Source: Pezizomycotina sp. ARF18
Lineage: Eukaryota > Ascomycota
Assembly (NCBI GenBank): GCA_002224055.1
Contig: AZLU01000043.1
Span: forward strand, 1-40,636
Length of the DNA: 40,636 nt
Direction of reading: 5' to 3'
A program made the position numbers and the translations under genes. Of this stretch, positions 21,600-30,847 are shown piece by piece (positions within the stretch are counted from its first letter, which is position 1; every line of letters starts with the position of its first letter). Under the pieces are notes generated by a model. That model searched no databases. It was given only the letters and a program-made list of their open reading frames with translations, and was not told where the DNA came from.

Positions 21600-21921
21600 A
21601 CTTGTGGTTTTACTCCGGCGGCTTCCGAGTCGATCCTCGCACTGAGATGTCAGCTTTTCGGCCAAAGATATGGACAGTCCCGAACCAAAAAGATGCGACC
21701 ATGCGGGAATAAGGCGCGATTCGCCGTTCAATGGGTAAAAGGGTGTAATTCGACCTGGAGAATGTGAAATAGTATATTATTATTATATGTTCAGGCCACT
21801 TAATACATTTAGAGTAAAGAGAAGGATACTCCGGTTTGAGATACTTAAACTCCTGCATATCACAAAGATCAGAATCAATATACTCAACCGGCTGTGCAGT
21901 GCAACATTTCTGTACGAACAT
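21600..21921 (-). CDS. candidate small cysteine protein, possibly spliced
   Basis: The minus-strand ATG at 21921 gives MFVQKCCTAQPVEYIDSDLC and then EFKYLKPEYPSLYSKC. A possible donor (GTATTAAG) and acceptor (TTCTCCAG) about 50 nt apart would join it to a second piece ending LAEKLTSQCEDRLGSRRS. The spacing of Cys pairs and the YPSLYSKC block look like a real small protein but do not match the signature of the main family. Read without splicing, the frame stays open to 21610. No family is recognised with certainty. Confidence 0.3.
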
Positions 21922-22274
21922 TATGATGGTGCGTATCACCGATATTTTCAATATTCTGTTTGAGAAATTGGAACCGCTTGATCGTCTTCGAAAGTGGCGA
22001 TAACTAGAGGTCGTGGTGTTGCAACTGACCGCATACGATTACTATTCAAGCTTATGCTAGTTCACAATGCAAATTTCTCTGAATTCCAGGGAAGTGTATA
22101 TATAAGACTGAAACCCGCACCACAAGATCACGATGAGAGCGTCATTCTAGTAGTTCGTCCGAACTCTAGATTTGAAATCCGTTATCCACCAGCCAGGATC
22201 GTTGTTGATTCATCTCACCGGGACGAAACCCAAAATTTTTAAGCTGAAACCCCCGTTGAATTCCATCTTTGACA

Positions 22275-22613
22275 ATGTGCCAGAGATTATGCATAGGTGG
22301 CCGAGATGCCCATGCGAAGAAGATACCGGACGGATCAAGCCCTGTGAAGACGCCTATATTTGCCAGTTTCGTAGATGAATATGCATTTACGGATCCACAT
22401 GTAATTACTTCTGCTCGAGCGCGCTGCTCTGCCTGCGGAATCAAGCATAAGAAGCGATTAGATCGTAAAGATACTCGGCAACGGGAGCGGATAAAACAAC
22501 ATGTTAAAGATTACTATTGGTGCAACAAAGTGCTCCGGGACGAAATGTGGAAATTTAAAGAGGTTGGGAAAGAAAGAGCAGCAGAGGAATGCCCCAATGG
22601 AGAAGGAGACTAG
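22275..22613 (+). pseudogene. member of the small cysteine-protein family, frame broken
   Basis: The ATG at 22275 begins MCQRLCIGGRDAHAKK. An overlapping frame holds the cysteines expected next (RWPRCPCEEDTG, IKPCEDAYICQF), and the first frame then resumes with TSARARCSACGIKHKKRLDR, the C-x2-C pair and basic helix. Two opposite frame changes flanking the middle block explain this. The tail (QHVKDYYWCNKVLRDEMWKF) is long, charged and helical like that of the copy at 9460, ending at a clean stop at 22613. An open but ATG-poor stretch at 21994-22242 lies just upstream and is probably leader sequence. Function unknown. Confidence 0.5.
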
Positions 22614-22867
22614 ACATGGTGATTATGAGCAATGAAAATGGTTATCAGGGACGTTGAAGCAGTCTTTGTAATTTACAAATTGCTATCAAGTTCAAGTAGC
22701 ATGTTTTGTGTACATAAATTATACACTGTACTCAGGAATTCCACAATATTTACGCAAAGAAAAGAGAGAGAAAAACAAAAAAGGAAATTTTTTGTTCTTC
22801 CGCCAGCTAAATTTTTTTTTACGCCGGAAACTTAGCTCTTCTAGTTGTGCTTTGATTTGTTCTTTTA

Positions 22868-23760
22868 GATGTGGTGTTCCCGAATCACGAGTCCCACTTG
22901 CCTATCGGGCTATTTCATCTCGGATCTAAGCTCCTCCGGATAGGACACATTGATATACCTGTCTAAAACAGCATTTAGCTTCGTAGTGATAAGCTGTTGG
23001 ACTCCCGAACTGCAACACCAAGGCCACACCGTGCTGGAACTGCTGGTCCCCCGGCATCGTCAGGACAGGTGCCCGAAAGCGCATCTTCCCATTCATGAAA
23101 AGGAAAATTGCGCAAACAGTTAGGCGTCTCGATTCCGACTGATTTGGGACTATCGAAAAGTTTCTGCGGTCTGCAGATTGCTCAAACTGCTGGAATTGGG
23201 GAGATCATTTGCCGAAGAATTGTCGCCAGCTCTGTAGAAGATTTGATCGATCTTTCGGACGCAAGTGTCCCTCAAAGTTGCGAAGAGGACACGATCGCTC
23301 GCTTCTGGGATTCACATGCGCGAGCTCAATGACAACACAGGCGTCTACACAATGCGATATCTCAGAACTCGCTTCTGGGGATTCACATGCGCGAGCTCAA
23401 ATGACAACACAGGCGTCTACAGCAATGCGATATCTCAGAAAGAACGAGGGTGCAAACGCACTTGCACAAGTTCTTGATGGAGGGGAAGATTCTTGCTGCT
23501 GCAATCGACCCGAAAAACGAGCGCCTTCTATCGCGCTGTTTCTCAAACTTCCTGTCACGCTATAGGCGGGAACCGTCTCTCCAAGCCGTCGTTATTTATA
23601 CCAAGTTATTGGATATCCGCGTCAGCAGCCGTCAGAGGCAGGCGCAGAGCCGCTTAGTTGCTGTCTTGGTAGAGGACGGGAGCTCTTTGAAGAGCAGTGT
23701 GCGGGCCATCTCAGCTCACGGCTCGACAGTAGGGCGAACTACAAGTGCTTAAAACGCTAT
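22868..23760 (+). pseudogene. unrecognised coding-like region containing a 70-bp tandem duplication
   Basis: Several plus-strand pieces look coding: GLFHLGSKLLRIGHIDIPV (about 22890-22970), TAGIGEIICRRIVASSVEDL to 23332, and HMRELNDNTGVYTMRYLR inside the duplicated unit. The most protein-like part is 23450-23752: KFLMEGKILAAAIDPKNERL, SRCFSNFLSRYRREPSLQAV, and a clean end at TVGRTTSA. An alternative frame over the last part (GRELFEEQCAGHLSSRLDSR) is also plausible. The region shows at least three frame changes. I cannot name a family. It could be one decayed gene of about 250 codons. Confidence 0.35.
23298..23440 (+). repeat. tandem duplication, 70 and 73 bp
   Basis: Copy 1 (23298-23367) and copy 2 (23368-23440) both begin CTCGCTTCTGGG and end GCGATATCTCAGAA. 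They are identical except for three single-base insertions in copy 2: GGG to GGGG, CAATG to CAAATG, and CACAATG to CAGCAATG. There are no substitutions apart from these indels. Confidence 0.85.
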
Positions 23761-23788
23761 ATAATTAAAACTAAAAACTAAGGTTGCT

Positions 23789-23819
23789 AAAAAAAAAAAA
23801 AAAAAAAGGGGGGGGGGGG
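23789..23819 (+). repeat. A19-G12 double homopolymer
   Basis: A run of 19 A followed directly by 12 G, between the duplicated region and the DUF3669-type locus. Confidence 0.9.
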
Positions 23820-24042
23820 AAGGAGGGAGACTTTTGCGAAGATTTTTCCACGAACAAGGTTGTGAATAGTACTCAAAGTTGTAGAAAGTTTGTTTTCAAC
23901 GCCATAAATACACTATTCATCCCTTTAGACAATTCATATTTGTTATAAAAGCAGATACTTCTCCTTGATATTCCGTTCATAAGCCCGGACCAAGAAACTA
24001 AACAAGACGAAATAAAATGAAAAGATACGAAGGGAAAAAAAG

Positions 24043-25501
24043 ATGTCGAATCCAAGCACTACTCCTAAGCCGTCTGCGACTAAGAGTCCCAAAGCGGTCA
24101 GCTTCGATAGGAATGTCACACAGTGACCTACGGTTCCAACGTCGAAGCCTTCTCTGAGTACAGGGAAGGAGGTTACGAAAGTAGCCTTCTTAGCCCCGAA
24201 AACTCCGTGGCGGCAAGTCCGCCTCTTCCTATACCTATTTCCCGTCGCCCAGCGCGCATGTTCGTGACCGCTCCGCAATAACCGGCCCGGAATCTTCTTC
24301 ACGCAATATCTCGTACGGAAGTGAGGTCGTAGATACTATACTTCGCCTGGACTCACTAGTATTGGTCCCTCCCCTCTCCCATGTACTTGCACAGATGCTG
24401 CAACAAATGTTTTTCGCGGCGATGTTCAGGAAGGGAGACATTTTGTCCACCCGTCCAGCGACGCCGTCAAAAACGAGGAACTTCGCCTCCGCGGCGAGCT
24501 CTCTATCACGTGCATCGGTGCAGGTGCGTGCGGGAGGGCCTTCGCGGTAGAGGGAACACCATACGTTCTGAAGCGAGCGATTCACTATAGCGTAGATCCA
24601 ACCAAAGATATCCAGAACGATTTCAATATTCATAAAGTTATCTGGGACCGACTGCATTCCGAGAAGCTACAAGTACGGTTGCCCAAGCCCGTCGCATTCT
24701 TAGATGAAAGTGACGAGTGGTGGCAAGTCAACGAAGCTGCTTCCCGACTAAATATAGCGATCTCCCGAAAAGAGCTCTGCTCTCTGAGCGCGTATTCACC
24801 ATACCTAAGCCGTTCAGAGATTTGATCATAGATACATATTGCCCGAAAGTCATCTTTCGGCAGCGCGCGCAGCGCCGGCGAACAACTCCTGCCTGGTTCG
24901 CATATACCTGGGCAGAAAGCACCCAAACTACGCCCGTCAGCGGCCGCAATTCTCTCTCTACTAAATTTCAAGCTCTATCGCGATCAACTTGAACAGCACG
25001 AAGTAAATATTCTCGACCTCGCCTTCGATATTGCGGAAATGTTGGCGGCACTGCACTGGAAGGCTGGTGTGGATGCTAACGACTGCGAGTTCGTACTCGG
25101 GAGTGTCTGCACCAGACCCGACCAGATTTCCCGCTACGGGGAGGACAGCGATTCCGTCGATTTTACATTCTTAAAGCGTTCGATGAGAATGCACGTGATC
25201 GACTTTAATCGTTGTCAGGAAGCTCCGTTCGATGCCGCAGGTGTAGAGCAGCGCGTCAAGGCGCTTGTTCTCAACGACCCTTATTTCCCATTACGCCGAC
25301 CCCAGTGACCCTGACAAGCTGTATCTCTGGGAATACTTTAGTAAAACTTACAAAAGGCACTCTGCATACTATCTCAAGGAGAAGGCACACCTTGCTAGCG
25401 ATTTCATCAAAGGCGTTGAAGAGGAAATCGATCGCCTTGAACAGAGAAAAACCCAGGCGCGGCAACGCACAACCGATGTCGTGGCTGGCCCTAGCGAATA
25501 G
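24043..25501 (+). pseudogene. DUF3669-type fungal protein, all blocks present but frame broken
   Basis: The ATG at 24043 starts MSNPSTTPKPSATKSPKAVS. After a frame change at about 24115 comes TYGSNVEAFSEYREGG. Around 24430 comes ELRLRGELSITCIGAGACG, then AFAVEGTPYVLKRAIHYSVD, KDIQNDFNIHKVIWDRL and LPKPVAFLDESDEWW. The next frame holds ALLSERVFTIPKPFRDLIID followed by TYCP. Later come IYLGRKHPNYARQ, LYRDQLEQHEVNILDLAFDI, MLAALHWKAGVDANDCEFVL, HVIDFNRCQE, and LVLNDPYFP with an acidic tail ending at 25501. The order GxGxxG-like start, LxERIxxLPKPxR..IDxYCP, ALHWxAGxDAxDxEFVLG, IDFNxC, NDPYxP is characteristic of fungal DUF3669 proteins, whose function is unknown. I count six or seven frame changes with no lost block. 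It is either a recent pseudogene or an artefact of indel errors. Confidence 0.75.
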
Positions 25502-26481
25502 AAAAACGAAACTTCGATTTTGCGAGCATTTACGCCTTTTCGGGCTTCCTATGAGATTGTTTTTTAATTTTACCTTGATATTTTATTTTATCTATTATTT
25601 CTTTCTCCCCTTTCTTTGGTCATCGGGTCTTTGTTCAGGATCAGGCGTTTCTCTTATTTTTTCGTCCTCATATCCTTTAAATGTACTAGCGAGGCTCTCT
25701 GATGATCCTCTCGCCTTCCTGGAGCGTAGATCGCTCTTTGTCTGGCTACATGTAGATAACACTTCTATTGCATCATAAATGCCCTTTACGAAAACTGCCG
25801 CTTCTTAACGAATCATGATGAGTCGTATACTTATTTTTCTACGAAAACAAATCACAGCCGAATGCGCAACGTGGCTACCGTTTTATTTACACCACCGTAT
25901 TAAATGTGAAAACATACGCTATGCATATGGCGTAATCACTTAGACCAAGGAAAAAGCTTCCGACGTGATTTCGGATGCTTTCACAATAACCAAAGAGTTC
26001 CCCTTATTTTATTTGTTGTTCAGCTAGGAGGGAGCACCCTGTGCATATGCATTCATCGCGTCGGCAAGGATAACAAGTAGTCTTCTTTTTTATGTAACTA
26101 GGCTAATAGAAATAAATGAAAATAAGTAGATTTGATTATTATCATGATGAATTAGGTATTACTCTACTAAAGCCAATACCAGTGCCTCTTATTCGCATTT
26201 TATAACCGATACCAAGCTTCGTTACACCGACGTCAAATAGACGCTATTAAATAGCAAAATAGTGTAGCGGTTTACGTTTACATCGTCTAAGAAATCATAA
26301 GTACTTGCAGTTGTATGTTATTGTTCATTCTTTGAGGATATATTATAGTGATATATGTAAATTGCGCTTTTTTCTAGATACTATGCACGAGTTGGCCATC
26401 ATACGTCTTGCAGATTTTTGAACATTTCGTCAAGAATTTGGCGAAAAATATGTGTATCCTTTATGATAGTGTTTTGTATTT
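25502..26481. other. intergenic, no gene seen
   Basis: About 980 bp, AT-rich, without coding signal on either strand. It lies between the plus-strand DUF3669-type locus and the 3' end of a minus-strand cysteine gene, so it should hold two converging 3' flanks. Confidence 0.4.
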
Positions 26482-26888
26482 TTACCCCAATGTGCAGCTG
26501 TTCCCGCAGCGCGAAATCTCATCACGATTACCCTCTCCAAGTGCTGGTCCAGCCCAATAAAAAATCATCTCACGACTCGGATCCTCCTCGCGCTCGTTTT
26601 TTGTTCTGGCGGGTCGTCTTTCCCGGTCGTATTCTCGCTCCTTCTCCCTGTACCATGGACACTCCCTTCTCTTCCGGAGGTACTGGCGGCCCTTCCGCTT
26701 CGTGATTATTCTCGCTATTCTCAGACACGGCGGACATTTCTTCTTACTTTGTTCCGGCCGTAAGTAGATTTTTGTATCGCATACGTCCAGCGTCCGTCTG
26801 CGAATGGGCATTTCGCTACTTCTTCCATGAAATGCGCGTCCTTTTCGCTGCAGCAGCGCGTGTGGCGAATGCATTTGATGATGCACAT
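26482..26888 (-). pseudogene. minus-strand member of the small cysteine family, one frameshift
   Basis: The ATG at 26888 gives MCIIKCIRHTRCCSEKD, with Cys2 and Cys12/13, and later AKCPFADGRWT. A frame change then leads into LDVCDTKIYLRPEQSKKKCP, completing a C-x2-C (KKCPPC), and a long basic and acidic tail (KRRECPWYREKEREYDRERR) to the stop at 26482. The CPFADG block is nearly the same as CPFSDG in the intact gene starting at 27936, so these two are sister copies about 1 kb apart on the same strand. The complete product would be about 135 residues. The single frame change lies between the two halves, and no splice pair accounts for it. Confidence 0.5.
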
Positions 26889-27546
26889 CCCGTTATATTG
26901 ATAGTGCGGATGATAATTAACGGCGTTTGAGGGGAAACTAGGGAAAATCTGGAGAATCTAGAGCACGAAAACCAAACTTTTAAGATATATCTCGATCTAG
27001 GATCTCTTTGACAGCGGAAGGGGAAAAAAAAAAAACCAGCAGATGGACTCAGATCCACACCGGATGACAGACCTACAGGACGTATATTTGAAGTGGTAAA
27101 TTGCGAGGATTGAGGAATAGCCAGAGTTTGAAAGCTTGATAGCTGTCACTTCTGTCAAGCTTAAGAGCATCTAAAAATATAGACGGTTATGTAACCCCAG
27201 GAGCCGATTATAGGTCTGAAGAACTGGTAGTGGTAGATGCATTAAATTAAAAGGGAATCGGTAGACCATGGCTATTCTGCTTGAACAGAACCGATTATTA
27301 AGATTTGGAGTGAAAAAATTGCTGAATTTTAATTTTTAAAAGAAGCGATGCGATAATGATTATCCATGGTGGCCGAAGCTAGTGGAATGCACAATCTAAT
27401 CTATTCATAACTTCCACACACAGAATAATGTGGCCTCAATGTATCCTAACTGCAAATGATGACGGTTTCTGATCAAAAAAAAACTTTCGCTGTCAAATTT
27501 GATGATAATATCTGGTTTCTTCCATGGTTTGTGGGTCATCTGTCTA
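26889..27546. other. intergenic between two sister cysteine genes
   Basis: About 660 bp without a gene. It contains the promoter region of the gene at 26888 and the 3' flank of the gene ending at 27547. An A12 run occurs near 27024. Confidence 0.4.
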
Positions 27547-27936
27547 TTAAATCCATTGTCGTTGCGACGCTTTTTGCACTCTCGAGCTCCCCGCTGCTGC
27601 TGGTAAATGCATCTTCTGTCCTTTCTCTTTAAACCTCGCATGGCTACGCATGTATCTCCTTCTCGGTCTTGTCTGCGTCTTCCCCGGGACAATTGACAAT
27701 CCCTGTCGATATCTCTCCAATTGCGCCATGTATTCACGCACTTGAAGCTGCAGGAAATATTTCTCAAAGTCAAAGGTGCGACATGGGTCGCAGCATTCTT
27801 CCGTCTCTAATTCCAAGAATTCGTAGGTGTAACATGCGTCGAAAGGACCGTCTGAAAACGGGCATGTCTCCCGCTTTATGATCTCGTGAGGGCTGATAGG
27901 GCATCCGAGGAAGCGCGTTGTTGTGAATATGCACAT
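27547..27936 (-). CDS. intact small cysteine protein, 129 residues, M-C family
   Basis: This is a fully open minus-strand frame from a true ATG at 27936. It reads MCIFTTTRFLGCPISPHE, then ETCPFSDGPFDACYTYEF and LELETEECCDPCRTFDF. Cysteines fall at 2 and 12, then in CPFSDG, ACYT and ECCDPC, the last supplying the C-x2-C pair. The second half is a charged helix (EKYFLQLQVREYMAQLERYR) and a basic tail (KTQTRPRRRYMRSHARFKEK). No signal peptide is present. CCTATAAATA lies about 170 bp upstream on the minus strand. This is the longest intact member in the window and the best reference for the family. A nuclear or cytosolic zinc-binding protein is a reasonable inference, with no direct evidence. Confidence 0.7.
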   Translation of the reverse strand: MCIFTTTRFLGCPISPHEIIKRETCPFSDGPFDACYTYEFLELETEECCDPCRTFDFEKYFLQLQVREYMAQLERYRQGLSIVPGKTQTRPRRRYMRSHARFKEKGQKMHLPAAAGSSRVQKASQRQWI

Positions 27937-28201
27937 TTGTGAGGTTTTGAAATGAGAATCCGGTAATATTGTTGATTTCTGGATCCGATGTGGGGATACA
28001 GGGATATTTTGTTATCGATAGTGTTCTAATTTTGAATTTGATACGACGGCGTGTGGGGGAAATAACTTGAAGGAAAATCGATACAATGACTAAATAGTAG
28101 ATATTTATAGGCGGGAAAATTTGCAAGCTTCAAACACTGGCGCTGATAGATCAAGCTTGAATGTTGGCGGAAAAAAAAAAACCCCAAAAAAACACCGAAA
28201 G

Positions 28202-29316
28202 TCAACAGATAACATAGCCTTGCGATTCGTCGAAAGACCAATCGAGATAAAAAAATTTAAGCTCGTAGCTGTCCTCTTGTGCGTGATATTTGAAGATGCT
28301 CAAACGTGAAACGTAGCGTATGAGATCGTCAGCACTCGCTATTTCGGGAGTAGACGCGGATTTAGAGGTTTGCGCCGCGAGGATTCTGATAAGGGCTTTG
28401 CGCATATTGATCATTTCCGTTGTCATTTCATCCATGCGCGAGGCGAGCCGTTGCTACTCCTTCCTACAGCTTGAATTACACGACGGCGCGCAAAGAGAAG
28501 TGTCCGTACTTCGGCTATCGGACCTCGAACTAGGGCAGGAACCTAGAGGTGTGCTATACGTGGACTCGCTGCGACGCGTATCGTGCGTAATGTTGTCCAT
28601 AGCTACGTCTGAATTCGTGGAGATTGTAGTGTCTGACAAGTTGCATTGGACACCAGTGTCCTTCGTCTTCGTAAGTTTCGTAGCAGTCATAAGCGGCGAT
28701 TGAAGTTTGTCCTTTCGAAATTCAATCCCCAGAGAGAGTCTATGATCGACTCCTCTTCCTTTACGGCCGAACTTGCTTCCTCTCGCAGTAAGGTTCCATC
28801 TGTAAGGTCGATAAGGTCCGTACCATGCGAAGCAAACTCTCGCTTGGTACCCTGCTTCTCCGAGGGCGACGAGGGGCGGTTCGAGGATTCGTGATCGGCT
28901 CGCGGATGAGTCGCTGCCGGCTTCTTCGGGATAACAGCAATAGCAGGCGTTCCTCGCTCGCGCTTTCCGCGCTCATAGGCTTTACCCCGTGCTGCCGCAG
29001 GACCGATTTCCAATAATCAAGAAGGGAGTTCCTAGCTGAGCACGCCGCGCCTCGACCTGTTTTACAGGCAAGGCTGGCTTCGGGCAGTTTATGTACGAGT
29101 GACCCTTCTCCCAGCAATTTGTGCAGTGAAATTCGGCCAGCGCTTTCCGATATTGCAAATCAGTTTCCGGGATGGGGATTCCTAGGCTTCTCCGAAGCTT
29201 TTCCTTTGGTCCAGTGTTCTTCGAGGATCCGAACACCTTCTCGTGGCATTATCCCTAGTCCAGCAGTTGTAGCATAGCAGGTTCGATTTGGGGCTGGTGG
29301 TTGATTTGGACGCCAT
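28202..29316 (-). pseudogene. zinc-knuckle and coiled-coil protein, copy B, broken
   Basis: The minus-strand ATG at 29316 opens MASKSTTSPKSNLLCYNCW. The first knuckle, CYNCWTRDNATRRC, has Asn where the zinc-binding His should be. After a frame change near 29200 comes EKLRRSLGIPIPETDLQYRK and the second knuckle CTNCWEKGHSYINC, with all four ligands. The block LGIPIP before the second knuckle is shared with copy C (LGIPMP). Downstream are a Ser/Lys-rich acidic linker (GTDLIDLTDGTLLREEASSA), another frame with DTGVQCNLSDTTISTN, and a helix, MDEMTTEMINMRKALIRILA, in the last part. The helix position mirrors that of copy C. At least four frame changes. Knuckles suggest single-stranded nucleic-acid binding and the helix suggests oligomerisation. 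Confidence 0.6.
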
Positions 29317-29955
29317 GGTAGTATAAGGAACGTTTCGTGCGGTTCGATTATATCGTATCGTATCGAAAAAGGTCGCGATATACGCTTGTCGTTGGTTAAA
29401 TATGCGGACGTTAGTTCCTGATTGGAAACTTGATCGAGGCGACAAGAAGAGAAATTAAAGAAAATGATAGAACCAAAGCGGGAAACTCAATAAGGATGCA
29501 GCCAAGTGAAAGAAAAAAAAGAAAAAAGAAAGAAAGAAACAAAAGAGGTGTGCCATTAGTATATGATCTGGAGACACAGCACCAGCTATGTCTTACGCAC
29601 TGAATATCGTGAGATGATGGCGAAAACAAAGATCTAGTATCGAATATTTCGAAATAAAAACATAAATACGTGCAAAAGAGGTTCTGAGCTGGTGTTCAAA
29701 TTCCCATCCCGCAGCGCTCCGAGAAGCCGAACGCGCATTTGAGCTCATGTATCTTCGAACCCACCATCTATTTCAAGTGATCTGGTAACTCCAACCCTTT
29801 CACCATGCCACTTATTCGATGTTACTGAACACCAAATACAAAGAAAAAGTATTTAATACCCCAAGAATTACAAGACCAAATTGCTGGCCTACTACAATAT
29901 TCTGTAGAATTCCAGGAAGAAAAAAAAAAAAAACCGAAAAGATCTAGAGAGTGAA
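29317..29955. other. intergenic, divergent promoter region
   Basis: About 640 bp between the minus-strand zinc-knuckle copy B and the plus-strand cysteine gene at 29956. It probably serves both promoters. A purine-rich patch (29506-29545) and an A12 tract near 29920 are the only visible features. Confidence 0.4.
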
Positions 29956-30495
29956 ATGTGCAAGAAAACCATCGACTACGGTGCATGTCACCACCGCATA
30001 GATATGCCATCGACTACTACCACTCCAAGCGGCGGCCTAAAGGATCTCAGATACAGCTGCACCTGCAACCAAGAGCTATACTTCAGAGAACCGGACCTCT
30101 GTCCGCTTGTCTAGATAGATACACTGATGAACTCGAGCTGGGACCAGAGGTATGGAAGAGGTACCGCAATAAAATAGTCGACTGCCTCAAGGATTACGCG
30201 CGGATAGTTTCCGCGACGACTCGGAGGCCTTCCTCGGCGGATCGAGCCTCCTGGAGCACTGTAGAAACGAAAAGGAAAAGGTCTCCGATGAAATTATCAA
30301 AGCGGGAGACGCTATAAGAGAGGCAGATGTACTGTTGCATAGGAGGTTTTCGCTGAAGGGAGGAAGAAGAAAGCTGAAGCTATCGCATTGCTTAGGTGGA
30401 AGCAGATGGCGCAGGCGAAGGTGGAAGCGCTGGATTGGTACTTGCTGAAGTATGATCGCGCCCCGGGGGAGAGTTATCGGCTGGAGGATGGTTAG
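29956..30495 (+). pseudogene. member of the small cysteine family with long helical tail, frame broken
   Basis: The ATG at 29956 begins MCKKTIDYGACHHRIDM (Cys2, Cys11 and His13 of the signature). It continues through DLRYSCTCNQELYFREPD and stops right after LCPLV. Shifting by one base there gives CLDRYTDELELGPEVWKRYR, so the stop falls inside the expected C-x2-C. A second change leads to SLLEHCRNEKEKVSDEIIKA and DAIREADVLLHRRF, and a third to KKKAEAIALLRWKQMAQAK and EALDWYLLKYDRAPGESYRL, ending at 30495. The intended protein would be about 175 residues: a putative zinc module plus a long helical, Lys/Glu-rich tail. Three frame changes are needed. Confidence 0.5.
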
Positions 30496-30847
30496 CGTTT
30501 GTACAACAGTAGAATTAGAAAAGAGTTTGGAGTTTGGTTTTTCGAGGATAACTTCCGCTTGAATGAGGAAGTGGAATCATTTGATGCGTCAATACACGGT
30601 TCCAGCACCCATCATATCAGTCGCAATGCCTTTCGCAGACACTCCAAGCGGCGCCTTAATTGAATAGACAGGTAGGTGCAACTTAAAAATTCAAGTATTA
30701 GTATACCAATACAACCTCTAATCCATTGTCGCAGCGTTAGAAAAAAAAAAAATACGAAAACAAAAAAAAAAAAAAGTAACGATGAATGAATAGTAAATAT
30801 CTCAAAAGGGATATGTGATAAAACAAGAAAATCTCCATATTTTGATA
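30496..30847. other. intergenic
   Basis: Short intergenic stretch between converging loci, with two A-rich runs (near 30740 and 30763). An ATG-less open frame at about 30519-30661 has no family feature. Confidence 0.35.

Noticed and set aside
23873-24657. Minus-strand open frames opposite the DUF3669-type gene
   Set aside because: They are antisense shadows of the plus-strand coding blocks.
5340-30495. Programmed ribosomal frameshifting as the reason for split frames
   Set aside because: The changes occur at many positions without a common slippery site and in unrelated families, and several loci also carry in-frame stops.
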